This document shows, piece by piece, positions 23,990-36,073 of a DNA stretch of 64,000 nucleotides. The stretch is from the NCBI RefSeq assembly GCF_963678635.1, contig NC_087069.1, positions 36,313,959 through 36,377,958 on the forward strand, written 5' to 3'. A model generated the notes under the pieces. The model was given only the letters and a program-made list of their open reading frames with translations. It was not told where the DNA came from and did not search any database. Position numbers and translations under genes: made by a program. The stretch comes from Symsagittifera roscoffensis. Lineage: Eukaryota; Xenacoelomorpha; Acoela; Convolutidae. Numbering within the stretch: the first letter of the stretch is position 1; each line of letters opens with the position of its first letter.

Positions 23990-25120
23990 TAGGTGTTTGC
24001 AAACCGATTATGGCTATGAAATGTTTTGAAATAGTTCTAAGTTCTTGCCAGTCATAGCTTGCTTAGAAAAACGAACTTTTCGCTAATCGATTTGCTCTGT
24101 GAAAACTTCAGATGATTCAAAGTTTCATTGCTTCAATAGTTTGCTTAGAAAATTGACACTTCTCGTCAGTCGATTTGATTTTCTCTATGAAAAGCCGTGA
24201 CGTTTCAAATTTCATCACATGAATAGTGTGCTCAGAAAAACTTGAAACATTTCAAGCTATTTCATAGACCTTAGTTTTGCGAAAAGCTCAAATTTTTCAA
24301 GTCTAAGTTTAGCAAACATTTATAAGCAAGCTTTCAGCAAACCGATTTGACCTTTGAAATAACTTGGAATATTTAACAGTTTCACAGTTTTAATAGCTCG
24401 CTTAGATAAACTTAGGCTTTTCGCAAAACTTTGAAATAACTTGAAGTAAATCGAAATTTCATAGCTTTAAAAGCTTGCTGAGAGAAACTTCAACTTTTCT
24501 CGAACCGATTCAGTTTATGAATTAACTTGAAATGTCTTAAAGTTTCTTTGAAATAACTTGAAATAAATCGAAATTTCTTAGCTTTAAAAGCTTGCTGAAA
24601 GAAACCTCAACTTTTCCCGAACCGATTCAGTTTATGAATTAACTTGAAATATTTTTAAGTTTCATAGCTTTGAAAGCTTGCTTAGAAACCGATTTTTGCG
24701 AACCGATTCAGTCTATGAATTAACTTGAACTAATTCAAAGTTTCATAGCTTGAATAGCTTTCTTCGAGAAATTAAAAGCTTTTTGCAAACTGAATCGGTG
24801 TATGAAATAATTTGAAATATTCCAAAGTTGCGTAGCTCTAATAGCTTCCTTAGAAATCAATAGCTTCCTTAGCTTGAAAATTTTAGAAACCAAATCAGTC
24901 TGTTATAACGTGGATTTATTTCAAAGATTCACGGCTTAAATAGCTTGCATAGAAAAACTTGAATCTTTTGCGAACCGATTCACTGTGTGAAGTACCCTGA
25001 AATATTTCAAAGATTCTTCGCTTGAATAGCTTCCATAGAAATACCTTAAGTTTCGCCATCCGATTTGCTTCATGAAACATTTTGAAATATTTTGAAGTGC
25101 AGCAAATAGTGAATGACCCT
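23990..25120. repeat. degenerate tandem repeat, ~80-150-bp unit
   Basis: About ten divergent units. Each carries ACCGATTYRGTYTATGAA, a TAACTTGAAATATTTCAAAG block, TTTCATAGCTT, AATAGCTTGCTTAGAAA and AACTTGAACTTTTCG. Examples of the ACCGATT mark lie near 24002, 24349, 24500, 24616, 24698 and 24975. Spacing is irregular, so the array is old. Confidence 0.65.
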
Positions 25121-26570
25121 TGAAAGGCATTCAATGTGATATTTTTTGTTTGGTGTGCCTTCGTGGTATTTGGCTTTGCTTAAAGAAATTAGCTGAACTC
25201 AAAGTCTACTGCCGCGCATACAGTGGTTGGAACAATTTAGCTAGTGATTCCTTTTTCCCTATCGGTATTGAATACCCTTTTAGCTTGAAGTTTTTGTTAA
25301 AATTTCTTATTAATACGATTTTTGAAGATAGTGGGGCAGATTATTTTTTCTCCAGAAAAACTTCGAAGAATTTCTAACTAAGAGTAATTCATGCTAATAC
25401 AACATTTCGGTTACCTGAGCTCAATTCTAAAAAGATATTTGAGTTGCGACTACTTTCATAAAGGTGCGAGGGTTTGAAAGATGCCAATACGGCCAACTGT
25501 GGTTAATTAGTTTGCGCAAATTTTCCAGTTTTCTATTGACCCTCGGCGAGGACAGCTGATCAAATTTTGCGTTAATCGACGCCAAACTTACCACTCTTAT
25601 TTTGTTTTTCGTGTAGATGGAATTTTGTGTTTATAATTTTGCTTACCAAAAGCTCTTCAGGGACTTTACGTCTTAGGCTATCTTAAAATTTTATCAATTT
25701 TTATTTTGGTTTTTTAATTTAATTAGTTTCTACAAGCTTATAACAACAACCTTATGATAACGACAAAATTCTAGGCGACAAAATGTAGTTTTGATTATTA
25801 GTTCAAGAACCCTCAAGGGGGTGAGAAAGCATTTTGGCCTAAATTAGATGTTTCCCGCAGTTTCAAAGAACCGTTGATCTCGTGTTGATCAAACCCATTT
25901 AATAAGAAAAAAGCATAAAATCTAACTTAGAAAGTTTTTTATTTATTTATTTGTGATTTCAAAAAATCTAGATTCGCCAATCATCTGAAATATAGCCTTT
26001 ATGGTTCTTTGAAGCATAGAACGTATATTTAATTTAACTTGAAAAATAAATGTAATTAACTCGTGGTAATGTAACCCCAATATCATGTCAAAAGATGTGA
26101 GGATTTTTGTTTTTCGACGCATCATAAAGATCAAACCTAAGAAAAACATTTGTTGTGCTGAAGTATACCAGAGAATAAGATTTTTGGATCAGTTAAGAAT
26201 CGCAGTTTGCTACCTGTTTTTGAGAAAATGGTTTATTAGATATTGAATTTTATTTCGTCCATCATTTTGGTGAGTTTTGTCAGTAGAGACTCTCAATGGT
26301 ATTGTGACCAAAGTAAAATTTATTTTGAACATATTTGCTTTTCATACCTTACATAATAACGCCACGAGTTAAGCCATAACAACGATGAAAAAATTGATGA
26401 ATTTGGTGGAGGAAAATGGAAAAGAGCTCAATTTTGGTTCAGTGGTAATTGGACGCTGGAGTTTATGTAATTCGATATAGTCTCCTCAATTTGAACTTAA
26501 ATCGAAACACTGAATGAAGTTTTTTAGATACATTATTTATTTATTTTTGCTCCAATCAGTTGAAAAATGG
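25121..26570. other. intergenic, nothing recognised
   Basis: AT-rich, with frames of 85 codons or fewer and no domain likeness. Confidence 0.4.
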
Positions 26571-27180
26571 GTAGAACTTAGTGTTCGGGTGTGTTTTAGT
26601 CTTTCTTGTTTCTTTTTGTTTTCCACGTAAAATCAGGTAACACAAATAGTCAAGGAAATGAGTCGACTGATATATTATATTAAAGCCCTTTCAGTCGTGA
26701 TCCGAAAGAAATTTTCAATATTTGACCCAGTATCGAGAAAAACAGGTTTAAAATTTTTTTATATTTTAAGTCTAAAATCGAGCGAATAATGCGAGCGAGC
26801 AGGCTTACATTAGCTTATTTTTGCTTATTTTAGGCCCTGGAAACTTTTTTTTTAATCAAGTGAAGTTGTTTTTTTTGGAATTTTTTGTAGGGCCATTTGG
26901 GAATTAAAAACTTCACAGTTTCGAGTATGTTGGCGAATTTTTTTTGATATTTTGTTTTTTTAGTCATTTTTCAGAAGTGTTGTGCAATTTGCCTTTTTAT
27001 TTTGACTGTCGAATATTCCTAAGTTGCAAATCGTTCAAATCGTTTTATCACCGCACGCAGAAAAAAACGACCCTAATTTGAAGAAAAAAAAGCTTTTTTA
27101 TTGTATTTTTTTTGAACTATGGTACTTGCACAGTAACCGGCTATCCTTGTTTCTTATGGATTTAGTAGCTTCTGTCTCCT
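26571..27180. repeat. dispersed repeat, copy 2 of the family at 2130
   Basis: Shares GTTCGGGYGTKTTTTAGT, AAATCAGGTAACACAAATAG, TATATTATATTAAAGCCC and the ACTTGCACAGTAACCGGCTA end block with 2130-2720. Strongly diverged in between. Confidence 0.45.
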
Positions 27181-27772
27181 TTATATCCGCTAGTGTGCAA
27201 TGCCATGTGTTTGATGTATTGCTCAACCTCTCTGTTTATTGACAAAACTAGTAAATTTTCATTAATAAAATTCGCTTGACACTGGACTAAAAATAGAATT
27301 TCACACCGGTTTTTCTCGGAGCATGGAAATTGTTTTAATGTCGTTCAAACTAATACTGAAAGGGTTTTGATATATTATATCTCTGAACGCCTTCCGTTAG
27401 TTATGCGTGGAACCTGATTTTGCGTGAAAACACCCGAATTCAAAGTTCCTCGCCACTTGTAGTGGTAGGAACAGAAGTGATTCGGGTGACAGGCATTCAC
27501 CTTACCAACAACGAGCCTAAAATTAAGTCAAACTAGGAGAAATTCTCTCGACGTTAAGCGGCTTGAGGGCTTAAAAAAGGGGTTCGCGGTGATATGAGCT
27601 GTTTAAAAAAAATCTGTGACAAAAAGCAAAAAAAAATCTTTTTGTTGGTAAAATTCAAATCTCGGCGCCACTAAATTTGTCATATTTTGAGTCCCACCTG
27701 TGCCGATAAGTTGTTTTAAATGTTTAATTGCAAAAAAAAACTGCCACTGCTCGTTTATTTTTAGAAGTGAAA

Positions 27773-30700
27773 ATGCCCGTTGAATCGGAACAGCTACAAC
27801 TGCAGGCTGTGGTTGTTTGCGAATCCTTTTCGAAATCAGACGACAACCAATTTGAGCTCAGTAGCATGTTTCAAACTGAAAAAGAATCCCAATTAAATAT
27901 TACAATAGCCGGGAAATCAATTCTTCAATTACTAATTGAAAGACTTGCTTCAAATGGAGTTACTCAAGTTTTTCTGTGTTACGCTCAGAAATCAATTCAT
28001 GAAAATTGTCTGAAAAAAATGATAGAAATTTTGGAGGGTAAAGTGCAAGCAGAATTAGTACACTCTAACAAGTTTCTATCGCTTGGCGATATAATTCGCG
28101 ATTTGGAGGCGCGAGGGAAACTGAAAGATCATTTTTTGATAGCTGATTATGACGTAATCACTAATATCGATATTCGCGATGCGATCGATCAGCATAGAAA
28201 GAGGTATAAAAAGAATAAATTAAGTGTCATGACAGCTATTTTACCCACAAGTCTGCCACCGACGAACCCGATTGTGGCTTCAGCTCTGCAAACGTTTAAT
28301 GTGGGATTGGAGCCGGCAACCAATCAGATCGTCTGGTTTTCCAGCCAATCAGGACCGAGTAAGATGTCGATCGACCTGAGTGTGCTGAATAGCTTCAGTG
28401 AGATGACCCTTATCACGAATCTTTATGGTGAGTAAAGGTAAAATTTGAGGCAGCAGGATTTGTGAATTTTTCTTTTCATGCTGCGGAAAATAGAATACAT
28501 TCAAACTTAGTTGACCTTTTATTGTGTAGTTTGATCATTTTCAAAGTTGCTAAACAGAAGCTCAATTAACCATATGAGTTGAGGAACATTCTTAAAACTG
28601 AAAGCGCATCAGAGGCTAGTAAAAGTTTTTTAAATATGTTTTGATTTCATTTTGTCAATTTAGTTTTGATTCTCAAATTCTAGCAACCATTTTTTTTTTC
28701 GTTTAAAAACGAATCAATTGGTCTCCTCAGTAGAAAATTTTGCAATAGTTATGATGCAGTTTGTTTTTGCTTTCATATTAATGAATATTCAATTTGGTTA
28801 ATTTTGCCCAAATTGGTTCTATTCTGTCATACGGCCCAAAACTGATATCGTAATGTTTTTTTTTTCAAATTTGGAGATCGATGTTCGACTCGGGTTGGTC
28901 GCAATTAAACCCAGCGAAAGAAGATCTGGATTTTATTGAAAATAGAAGCTCAATTAATCATTTAGTAGTTTTTAGCCGAACAGTAAAGACCCCCAAAATG
29001 TTTAGATAGCGGACTCTGGATTTGTTCGCCCGATGTGGCGCACCTATTCGAAGACAACTTCGACTTCCAAGACATGACCCAATTTGTACGTGGCGTACTG
29101 GACAACGAAGAAATAATGGGGCAAGTTATTCACGCGCACTCAATTGAACCGAACGAGTTCATATCACACGCATTACAATCGTTTTCTCAGCTTCAAATAA
29201 TATCAACGATGTTACTGCAAAGAAATATCTACCCTTTGGTGCCAGAAATTATTGACAAAAAGTTCTCTTTACAGCCAAATGGGGGAACGTATATTCATCA
29301 GAACTCAAAAGTTGAAAGGTCAACTTCATTTTTTTCCCAAACGATAATCGGGAAATATTCCTCTGTTGGAAAAGGAAGCTCTCTAAAGTTTTCAACTATA
29401 GGAGAAAATTGCAAAATTGGACAGAATGTTTGTCTTTTTCGATGTTTTATCAGAGATGGAGTTGTAATTGAGGACAGCTGCTTTTTACAGAACTGTTTCA
29501 TTAGCAGTAATTCGATTATCAAAGAGAACTCAAAAATTAAGTCAGGTTTGTGTTTTATTGGTCAAAACTGTTGCATTGGACCAAAATGTGAACTTAGTTC
29601 GAGCAAGATTCTAATTTCTTCGAAAAATTTCGAAAACAGTTTAGAATGTACAGGAAATGAAATGTTCGGCCCGGAAGCTATTGGTTATTTCTATGAAATG
29701 AATATAAAAGAGCTTAACGAACGCCAGTATGCAAACCTACTGAACTACGAAGATCTCTCTAAATTTATCAGGCTGGTTGAAAACGATGACGACATATCGA
29801 ATGTTCTAGAATCTAGTGGAGCATTCTCAGATTCAGATGTTGACGATATAGCTGATGACGTAGGTCAAATGGGAGTTTTAGATTATCACGAAGTGTTTGT
29901 ATCGGAAGTTCAAGATAGTATAGAGCGAAATGCTAATGAAGGTCTTTCTAACATTGAAGATTTGATCCTAGAAATAAACTCATCCAAGTTTGCGTACAAT
30001 ACATCTCTAACAGATGTAGTACAGTGTGTAACGGAGACTGTTTTGAACTTGAATAACAAACCTTCTCTTCTGGAGAGAAAAGAGTGGTTGGCAAATGCAC
30101 AGAAAAATGTGAACCGCTTCAAGAAGTTGCTGGTTCATTATTGCAACGTGCAAGCTAGTCAATTGGTAAGATAGCACTTCATTATTTTCCTTCGATAACT
30201 TCATGGTGAATAATCAAGCAAGCAAAGGTATACCACAGAATGTAATTGGAATAACTGATGGATTTAAGATTTTAGCGGAGAGGGTGGTTTATCGAAGAAA
30301 TTTTGAATGAACAAATTTTTAGTAAAATGATTCTCTGATTTTTGCCAATATTAAATTTTGGGAGCAGAAGTGCCCAAAAGTTCTCTTTGAGGTCTCCTTA
30401 GGGTGTCCGATGTCCTGAAGGTCTGCGCTATTGCTCCCAAATCTGCTGGTTTGAATGAAAGTTTTTGTTCTGCACATGCTTTTCTTGACGCACAGGTAGT
30501 ACCATTGCTACAGTTCTCCAAATTAGCATTTTTCGAAAAGTGTTTTAGGTTACAATAAACAATAATGGTAAGGGAAGAGCATGCAACGAATAAAAATCAA
30601 ATTGTAACTGGAAACCTTCCAGAAAAAGATCAGATGCCGTTCTGCTCAAAAGTGCCGAGAAAGCTTGAAAATAGAATTTGCTGGCTTACAAAAAGGCTCA

Positions 30701-31228
30701 AGATTTTTTTTAATGGCGAGAAAGTCAGTTTTTAAATACGTTCGATGTTGGATGGATTACGGCGACATAATAGGTTCATCGATTGAGTAGCAGTCGCAGA
30801 TGAAAATTCATTTGGAAATAGCCTGTCACAATGTGGTTAGTTTCGAATCTTTAAAAATGAAGGAGGATAAGGCCTTCGTATCCAGATGATTAATAGTTGT
30901 GGTTTCTGCGTTTTGGAAAGGATCTATGAAAGGCTATCCAGCCTGTCTAAGTATAGTTAGTTGAGTTCTGACTCTTTTTTTTTAGACAGCAGTTTTGACT
31001 ATTGAAAGAATGTTCAACGAGAACCCCCACCTCGTCCCCCTCAGTCCCAACCTGTTCCTGTTCCTCTACGAGAATGACGTCATAGCAGAGGAGACCTTCA
31101 TCCAGTGGAGTCACTCGGATCCCTACGACAGTCCAGAAGCTGAATGGTTCGATAAGAGCGCGACTAGAGGGAAGTGTAAAGAGTTTATAGAATTCATGTT
31201 GCAAGATGATGACGAAGATGAAGATTGA
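27773..31228 (+). CDS. EIF2B5: translation initiation factor eIF2B, epsilon subunit
   Basis: Catalytic subunit of the eIF2B guanine-nucleotide exchange factor, which reloads eIF2 with GTP in the cytosol. Exons 27773-28427, 29006-30165 and 30986-31228 join in phase (1, then 0) to 685 codons. Residues 1-235 are the nucleotidyltransferase-like domain (LQLQAVVVCESF, SLGDIIRDLEA, FLIADYDVITNIDIRDAI). A left-handed beta-helix of hexapeptide repeats follows (about 320-420: FSTIGENCKIGQNVCLF, CFIGQNCCIGPKC). The C-terminal HEAT/W2 catalytic region starts near 500 (LILEINSSKFAYNTSL) and ends in exon 3 with an acidic tail. The start is the ATG at 27773, four codons after a TTTTTAG acceptor-like site, so a 5' UTR intron is likely. 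The length is close to the human protein (721). Donors GTGAGT and GTAAGA are strong. Confidence 0.96.
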
Positions 31229-33689
31229 TGATTATGATGACAATTATAATTACAGATCAAAAACTTTAAAATTAAGGTTAAAAAATTTTATTTAATAGTG
31301 AATGTTTTCTCAAGGGGCTTAAGCCATGGCATGAGAAATGCGAATTTTGTAAGATTTGTTGAAGAACAGTAAGTGGCACATGGGTGCATTACTATTATGT
31401 TAAAGACAATTTCGACAACGCGTTTCAAAGAATGTCTGATTGAAGTTAATGTAGTTTTTTGGCATTTCAACGGTCTGTTGGCTTTTTTTGAAAAAAAAAT
31501 TTAATTGATTTCAAAATTTGAGAATTTAGCCTTCAAAATGAGGTTTTTGAAACGGCTAGCGCAGTATTTGCCATTAAAGTAGAAGAAAAAGTCTGATTTG
31601 AATCTGTTTTCCATAAAATTTTTGGAAGAATTCTGAATCTTATCCGAATTTCTTATTACCCTAGCAGTAATGCTATTGCAATAGGCATTAGATTTTTTCC
31701 CGTAAATAACCTTGTTCACAGGTCTTCTGGACTCATCTTTAGTGGTGCCTTGTTTCATAATTAATTGAAATTTCTTCGCGTTCGTGTCCAACTTAGCCTG
31801 GAGGTAGCAAATACGCAAATGTCCTGGGTTCGAATATGACTAAGGCCTGTTTTTTTTCAAACAGGAAATATGCTATTTCAAAATAAAATGGTCGGTCAAT
31901 TATTTGTCTGCTTAGTTGACACAGCTTGTAATATTTTTTTTGCTGCGCGCATTTTTTAATGTTAATTTTACTGTTTGATTTTTTCCTGCAATTTGTAATT
32001 TTACTAACCTTGACTTCGTATTTCCTTTTTTTGCTTATCGGCTCAATTTTTTTCGGCTTGTTTTTCATCCACTTAGTGGCGGTGTTTTGCGTCGTTTCAA
32101 GAGAAACCCATTTTTACGCTCCCCTCCGCACTTTTTTTCTTCTTTTTTTTCGGCTTGATATTTTGGCTTGTTTACTCTAGTGATCAGCTTTGTGTATTAT
32201 TAAGAACCTTTTTTTTTAAATCTAACTCGCAAATAAAACTGTTCGTTAAAAGTGTTCAGTTATTTGGAAATTTCACTGTAGCATTGGAAAATGCACAGCA
32301 TCTGTTCTCTGCGTTCTTTGTGGCTAGTGTTTGGTACCTATGACGCTTTCGTGGTTGAGTGGTTACTGTGTGAGTCTCCTAATCTCAAAGTCGCAGGACC
32401 GAATCTCAGAGCTAGCCGAATTTTTGCTAATTCGAGACATTTCTACTTTTACTTTTTGCACTTTATAGAGCTGGTATTTGTGTTATCGCTAGTGTTTGCA
32501 AAGCGAAGCTTCGCCTCTGTGTTTATAGCGGCTTAGTAGCCTATTATTCGGTCATTTGATGCTTGAAGAAAGTTTTTATGTGCCTGTATGAGTTATGAGG
32601 GACACATTTTTTATTGGTTTTGAATTCGAAAACATCAATCTTAATTCATTTCAATAGATCTAGTTGTATTGCAAGTGGTGCGAAGCTCAGCTTCGCCTGT
32701 GTAAAAGAATTCTAAGTAGTGTTTATGATCACCCGCATAATCAATAATCAAGTCAATTATCTGTAAACTGGTCAATTAAGATGATATCTGTAATTAAATT
32801 GAAATTTTTTCAGAATTTAAAATTGCGAAAAATATTTCAAAATCTAGTTAAAATTGCAAAAAAAATCCAAAAAAAGTTAATTTCAAAAACTGTCCATCAA
32901 ATTTTTGAATGTTTTGGCTTGGGATTTTTTCAAAAAGAAGGATTTTTCAAACACATCATGAAATCACTGATTATATTGTCTCTTTACATATATCAATCAA
33001 CGATTTCAAATCAACCGGTTGCCGAAAGTTGTTCAGGGGGTTGAAATGAGCAGTCTTTCTTGACTCGGCAGTATTTTCGATTTTTTGTATTGAAAATAAC
33101 GACTAATTAGGCTTTAATTTGATATACTTGTCCACCTCATACTAGCTTTACTTGGAGTAACTAAAACTGGGCGGCAAAAACCTTGACATTATTGTTGCTT
33201 CGAGTCGCTTTCAGTGACGTGGTCGAAAATTAATTGTATTTTATAAGTCATCTTAAACCATTTTGGTGTGCACATTCTGTACTACTTGCCTAACACTCGG
33301 CCATCCTTGGTTTTCAGGGTCCCGTTTTTAATAAAGCTGGCCGAAAATAATCATATCCAACGGTGAAAAATATTTTCAGTGTAGTCGGAACATTCTGTTC
33401 TACTTGGACTGCAACAGGTTATTGTGTTTTTATGTTCTTATGATTTCAAAAAGTATAGGAGTCAATGAACTATGAACTTTTTGAAATCATAAGAATATCC
33501 AAAACCATGTCTTTTTTTTCTGTTTCCTCAAGTTCATTAACTCTTATCTAACTGTCTGTTGGCTATATTTATTTGTCAATTTAAATTGAATGTTCGGACA
33601 AAGGTTTGCGAACTGTAGTTTCGTCTCTGTTCAAAACTTGACCGACCGTATGCTGCTCATTTTAAGTTCCGCGGTTATATTGGCTTCAG
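31229..33689. other. intergenic between EIF2B5 and LCMT1
   Basis: No gene supported. It is T-rich with scattered repeats, including hairpin motifs at 32497-32521 and 32679-32701, a degenerate one at 33607, and family tails (TCTGTTGGCTATATT near 33560). Long A/T-rich frames on both strands near 31.5-32.2 kb are composition artefacts. Confidence 0.45.
32340..32525 (+). mobile_element. possible tRNA-derived SINE
   Basis: 32352-32368 (TGGTTGAGTGGTTACTG) resembles a pol III box A. 32396-32407 (GGACCGAATCTC) resembles a weak box B at tRNA-like spacing. A T-rich body follows, then a block TTATAGAGCTGNTNTTGTG...CGCTAGTGT shared with 46480-46515, and the GCGAAGCTTCGC hairpin. No full tRNA cloverleaf could be made. 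Confidence 0.3.
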
Positions 33690-36073
33690 ATGTCCGATGT
33701 AACCAAGACTAATGACCACGCCTCCAACTGCAAGGCATTCGCAGTCTCCCTCGGCTACTACGAAGACCCCTACATCAAAGCATTTGCCAAATACCCCGAG
33801 CGAAAACCACCCGAAATCAGTCTAGGAACGAAAGCGTGACTGCTCAAAATTGTCGCATTGGTTTTAAAAAGCGACAATTCGTAACGAGGCAGTTTGTGTG
33901 GTCTAAAGTTTCAGTTTTCTTTGAAACTTTATTGAATCTGTTCCCCGCTAGGACATATTTTTTCATCTGTTTTTTTTTTGTAATTATGAAAGTTGATTTA
34001 GTTTGGAGGTGTTTCTGATAAACTGATTTGTAAATAGTTGTCGCCTTTTAAAACGCTGCGAATTGATAGGAACATACGTACGTGCTATGGTCGTACGACT
34101 AGTCGTGTCTGAATTCATATCAATATTCAAACGAAAATGCAACATTGTATCACTAGGCGCGGGATTCGATACCTTATTTTGGAACCTAGATCTGAAACCG
34201 GACAAGTACATCGAAGTTGACCTAAAAGAAGTTGTGATGAGAAAATCATTCATTGTACAAAGAAATCCGCTTTTAAGGCAATATTTGTCAAAGGATGCCA
34301 AAATTACGCCAACAGGAATAACTTCAGAAAGTTTCCATCTGTTAAATGTGGATATATCTGGCGACCCAGAAGTCGCGCTCAACCATATTGTAGAGCTGAC
34401 TGGATTGGATAAAAATTTACCCGTTTTGTTTTTGTCTGAGTGTGTTTTGGTCTATTTGGAGAGCGAAAAGAGTCAGAAGTTGATTGATACGATTCCGAAT
34501 TTGTTCAAGGATGCCTTTTTTCTGCTCTATGAACAAGTAAGTTTTCATTATTTTCATGCAAATCAATCGTAAATGCGGGAGTGGTCGGATGAACTTTTCT
34601 TACCCTCTGCCGACCCAAAGGGTCCCTCTTTGTACTATTTTGAGATATCTATTTTTGGCTGACTGACCCTAAAATTTGGTCAAAATGGGGTATTCATAAT
34701 GATTTGGGAGAGCTCAGAAAATCAATTCGGTCGACAAAAAAAGTCGATGAAATTTTCGACATTTTTTCGAAAATATGCCCAATACCAATACCCCCCACCC
34801 TGGAGAATATCCTAGATCTGCCCCTGCCCGGACCAACTAAGGTAGACCTCGCGAAAGTTTCAGATTTTCACCTTTGAATGACTTTTACAATATTTATACA
34901 AGAAATTTTAACGATGATTATGTTCAATCTTCTTTAGAGTTTTTACCATCATTTTTGTGTTGGCTTTTTTCATATTGGCTTGCGTTTTTGTTGTACATTC
35001 GGACAAGTTTTCCTGGCAAATCAAGGTGCCACAAATTAACGTCAGATGGGGTCGATTGATTTATTATAATACATTACTTTCAGAAATTCCAGTCCGATGA
35101 AATACCGGAAACGCTTTTTCACTCTCTAAAAAGTTTTTTTCGAAGTTAGGTCAGATTTCAGATCACTCAGAGCCAAGATTGAAATTACTAGTTAAAAATG
35201 CAAGTTTTTCGTTGTTTAAACTATTGAATAGGTTGGCTAAATTTCTACCCTGCGTGGTCGCCCCCAGCGTAGTTCAAAAATAACTCGTTTTTGTTTTGTT
35301 TTGGGTGAATATTGATGACAGATTTGGACAGATTATGATGGACAACATCAGGTCAACATGGTGTGCCAACATAGGAGACACAGCATGCACTTCACTACAG
35401 ACTCAAGAGGAGAGGTTTAAAAAGAAAGGACAGTGGGGACATGTCAAGGCTCGCTTGACTTCACACTTGTCTCAGTTACTGCCAGGTTGGTATGGGCTTT
35501 GGGTCTCTTTGTTCTTCTCTTTCCTTCCCCTCCCTCTATTGATAAATTTCAATTGCAACAAGAATATGAGAAGCTAGAATAGGTGAAACGCATTTGCTTG
35601 TCGAGCTCAAATAAGGGATGGTTGTTTGTAAAAAATTTGCGGTTGTGATCGAATTTCGACCTATTTATGCCGAATGGGAGAAAATGTTTTGAGGGAGAAA
35701 TTTTTTTTGTAATTGTTTTAGTTGAAGCTGTCTCAAACGAAAAAAAAAACAACAGCAATCTTCTCTATATTCGATTTATTGGATCATCAAAAATGGATAA
35801 CTCAAAATAGTATAAAGGGGAGCCCTTTGTGTCGGCAGGGGGTCGAATCACTGAGGGGGGGGGGGGGGGGGGGGGCGATTAGTTGTATATTCTATAAAAC
35901 GTGTATACATTTAAATGTTTCTAGGTTACAACAAGGCGTACCAAATTGAGAGACTAGACGAAGAAGAGCTTCTACAGCAGCTGCTGACACACTACTGTTT
36001 CCTATTCGCCACAAACCAAACTCAGTTCGAAAATAACCCAGACTTAAACTATATCAAAGACTTCTTCTTGTAG
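33690..36073 (+). CDS. LCMT1: leucine carboxyl methyltransferase 1
   Basis: Methylates the C-terminal leucine of the PP2A catalytic subunit using S-adenosylmethionine, controlling holoenzyme assembly. Exons 33690-33819, 34070-34536, 35305-35485 and 35925-36073 give 308 codons (human protein 334). Visible marks: FAVSLGYYEDPYIKAF (near 15-31), the SAM-binding loop SLGAGFDT (71-78), SECVLVY (166-172), the EQVNIDDRFGQIM segment across the exon 2/3 junction, and LQQLLTHYC near the end. Two junctions are uncertain. The exon 1 donor (A|GTCTAG) makes PEIRTYVRA and drops the usual Asn/Gly. Exon 3 must start at GTG 35305 after TTTTGG, so the intron ends GG rather than AG. ATG 33690 directly follows a TTCAG, so an upstream 5' exon is possible. 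Confidence 0.92.
34596..34860 (+). repeat. C-tract dispersed repeat, copy in LCMT1 intron 2
   Basis: Contains CCCTCTGCCGACCC, TTTGTACTATTTTGAGATAT, CTATTTTTGG, a GTCGAYNAAATTTTCGA block and TAGATCTGCCCCTG. These also occur at 43272-43700, and inverted in part at 35780-35880. Confidence 0.6.
35010..35120. repeat. dispersed repeat, partial copy 3 of the family at 2130
   Basis: AAATCAAGGTGCCACAAAT...GGGTCGATTGATTTATTATAAT matches the opening block of 2130-2720. It lies in LCMT1 intron 2. Confidence 0.35.
35780..35880 (-). repeat. C-tract dispersed repeat, inverted copy with a 21-G run
   Basis: Minus-strand copy of the repeat at 34596/43272 (CCAAAAATGGATAACTC, then CTTTGTGTCGGCAGGGGGTC). It ends in an uninterrupted run of 21 G (35855-35875) in LCMT1 intron 3, 49 bp upstream of exon 4. 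Confidence 0.65.

Noticed and set aside
33984-34382. Minus-strand frame opposite LCMT1 exon 2
   Set aside because: Shadow of a clearly conserved coding exon.
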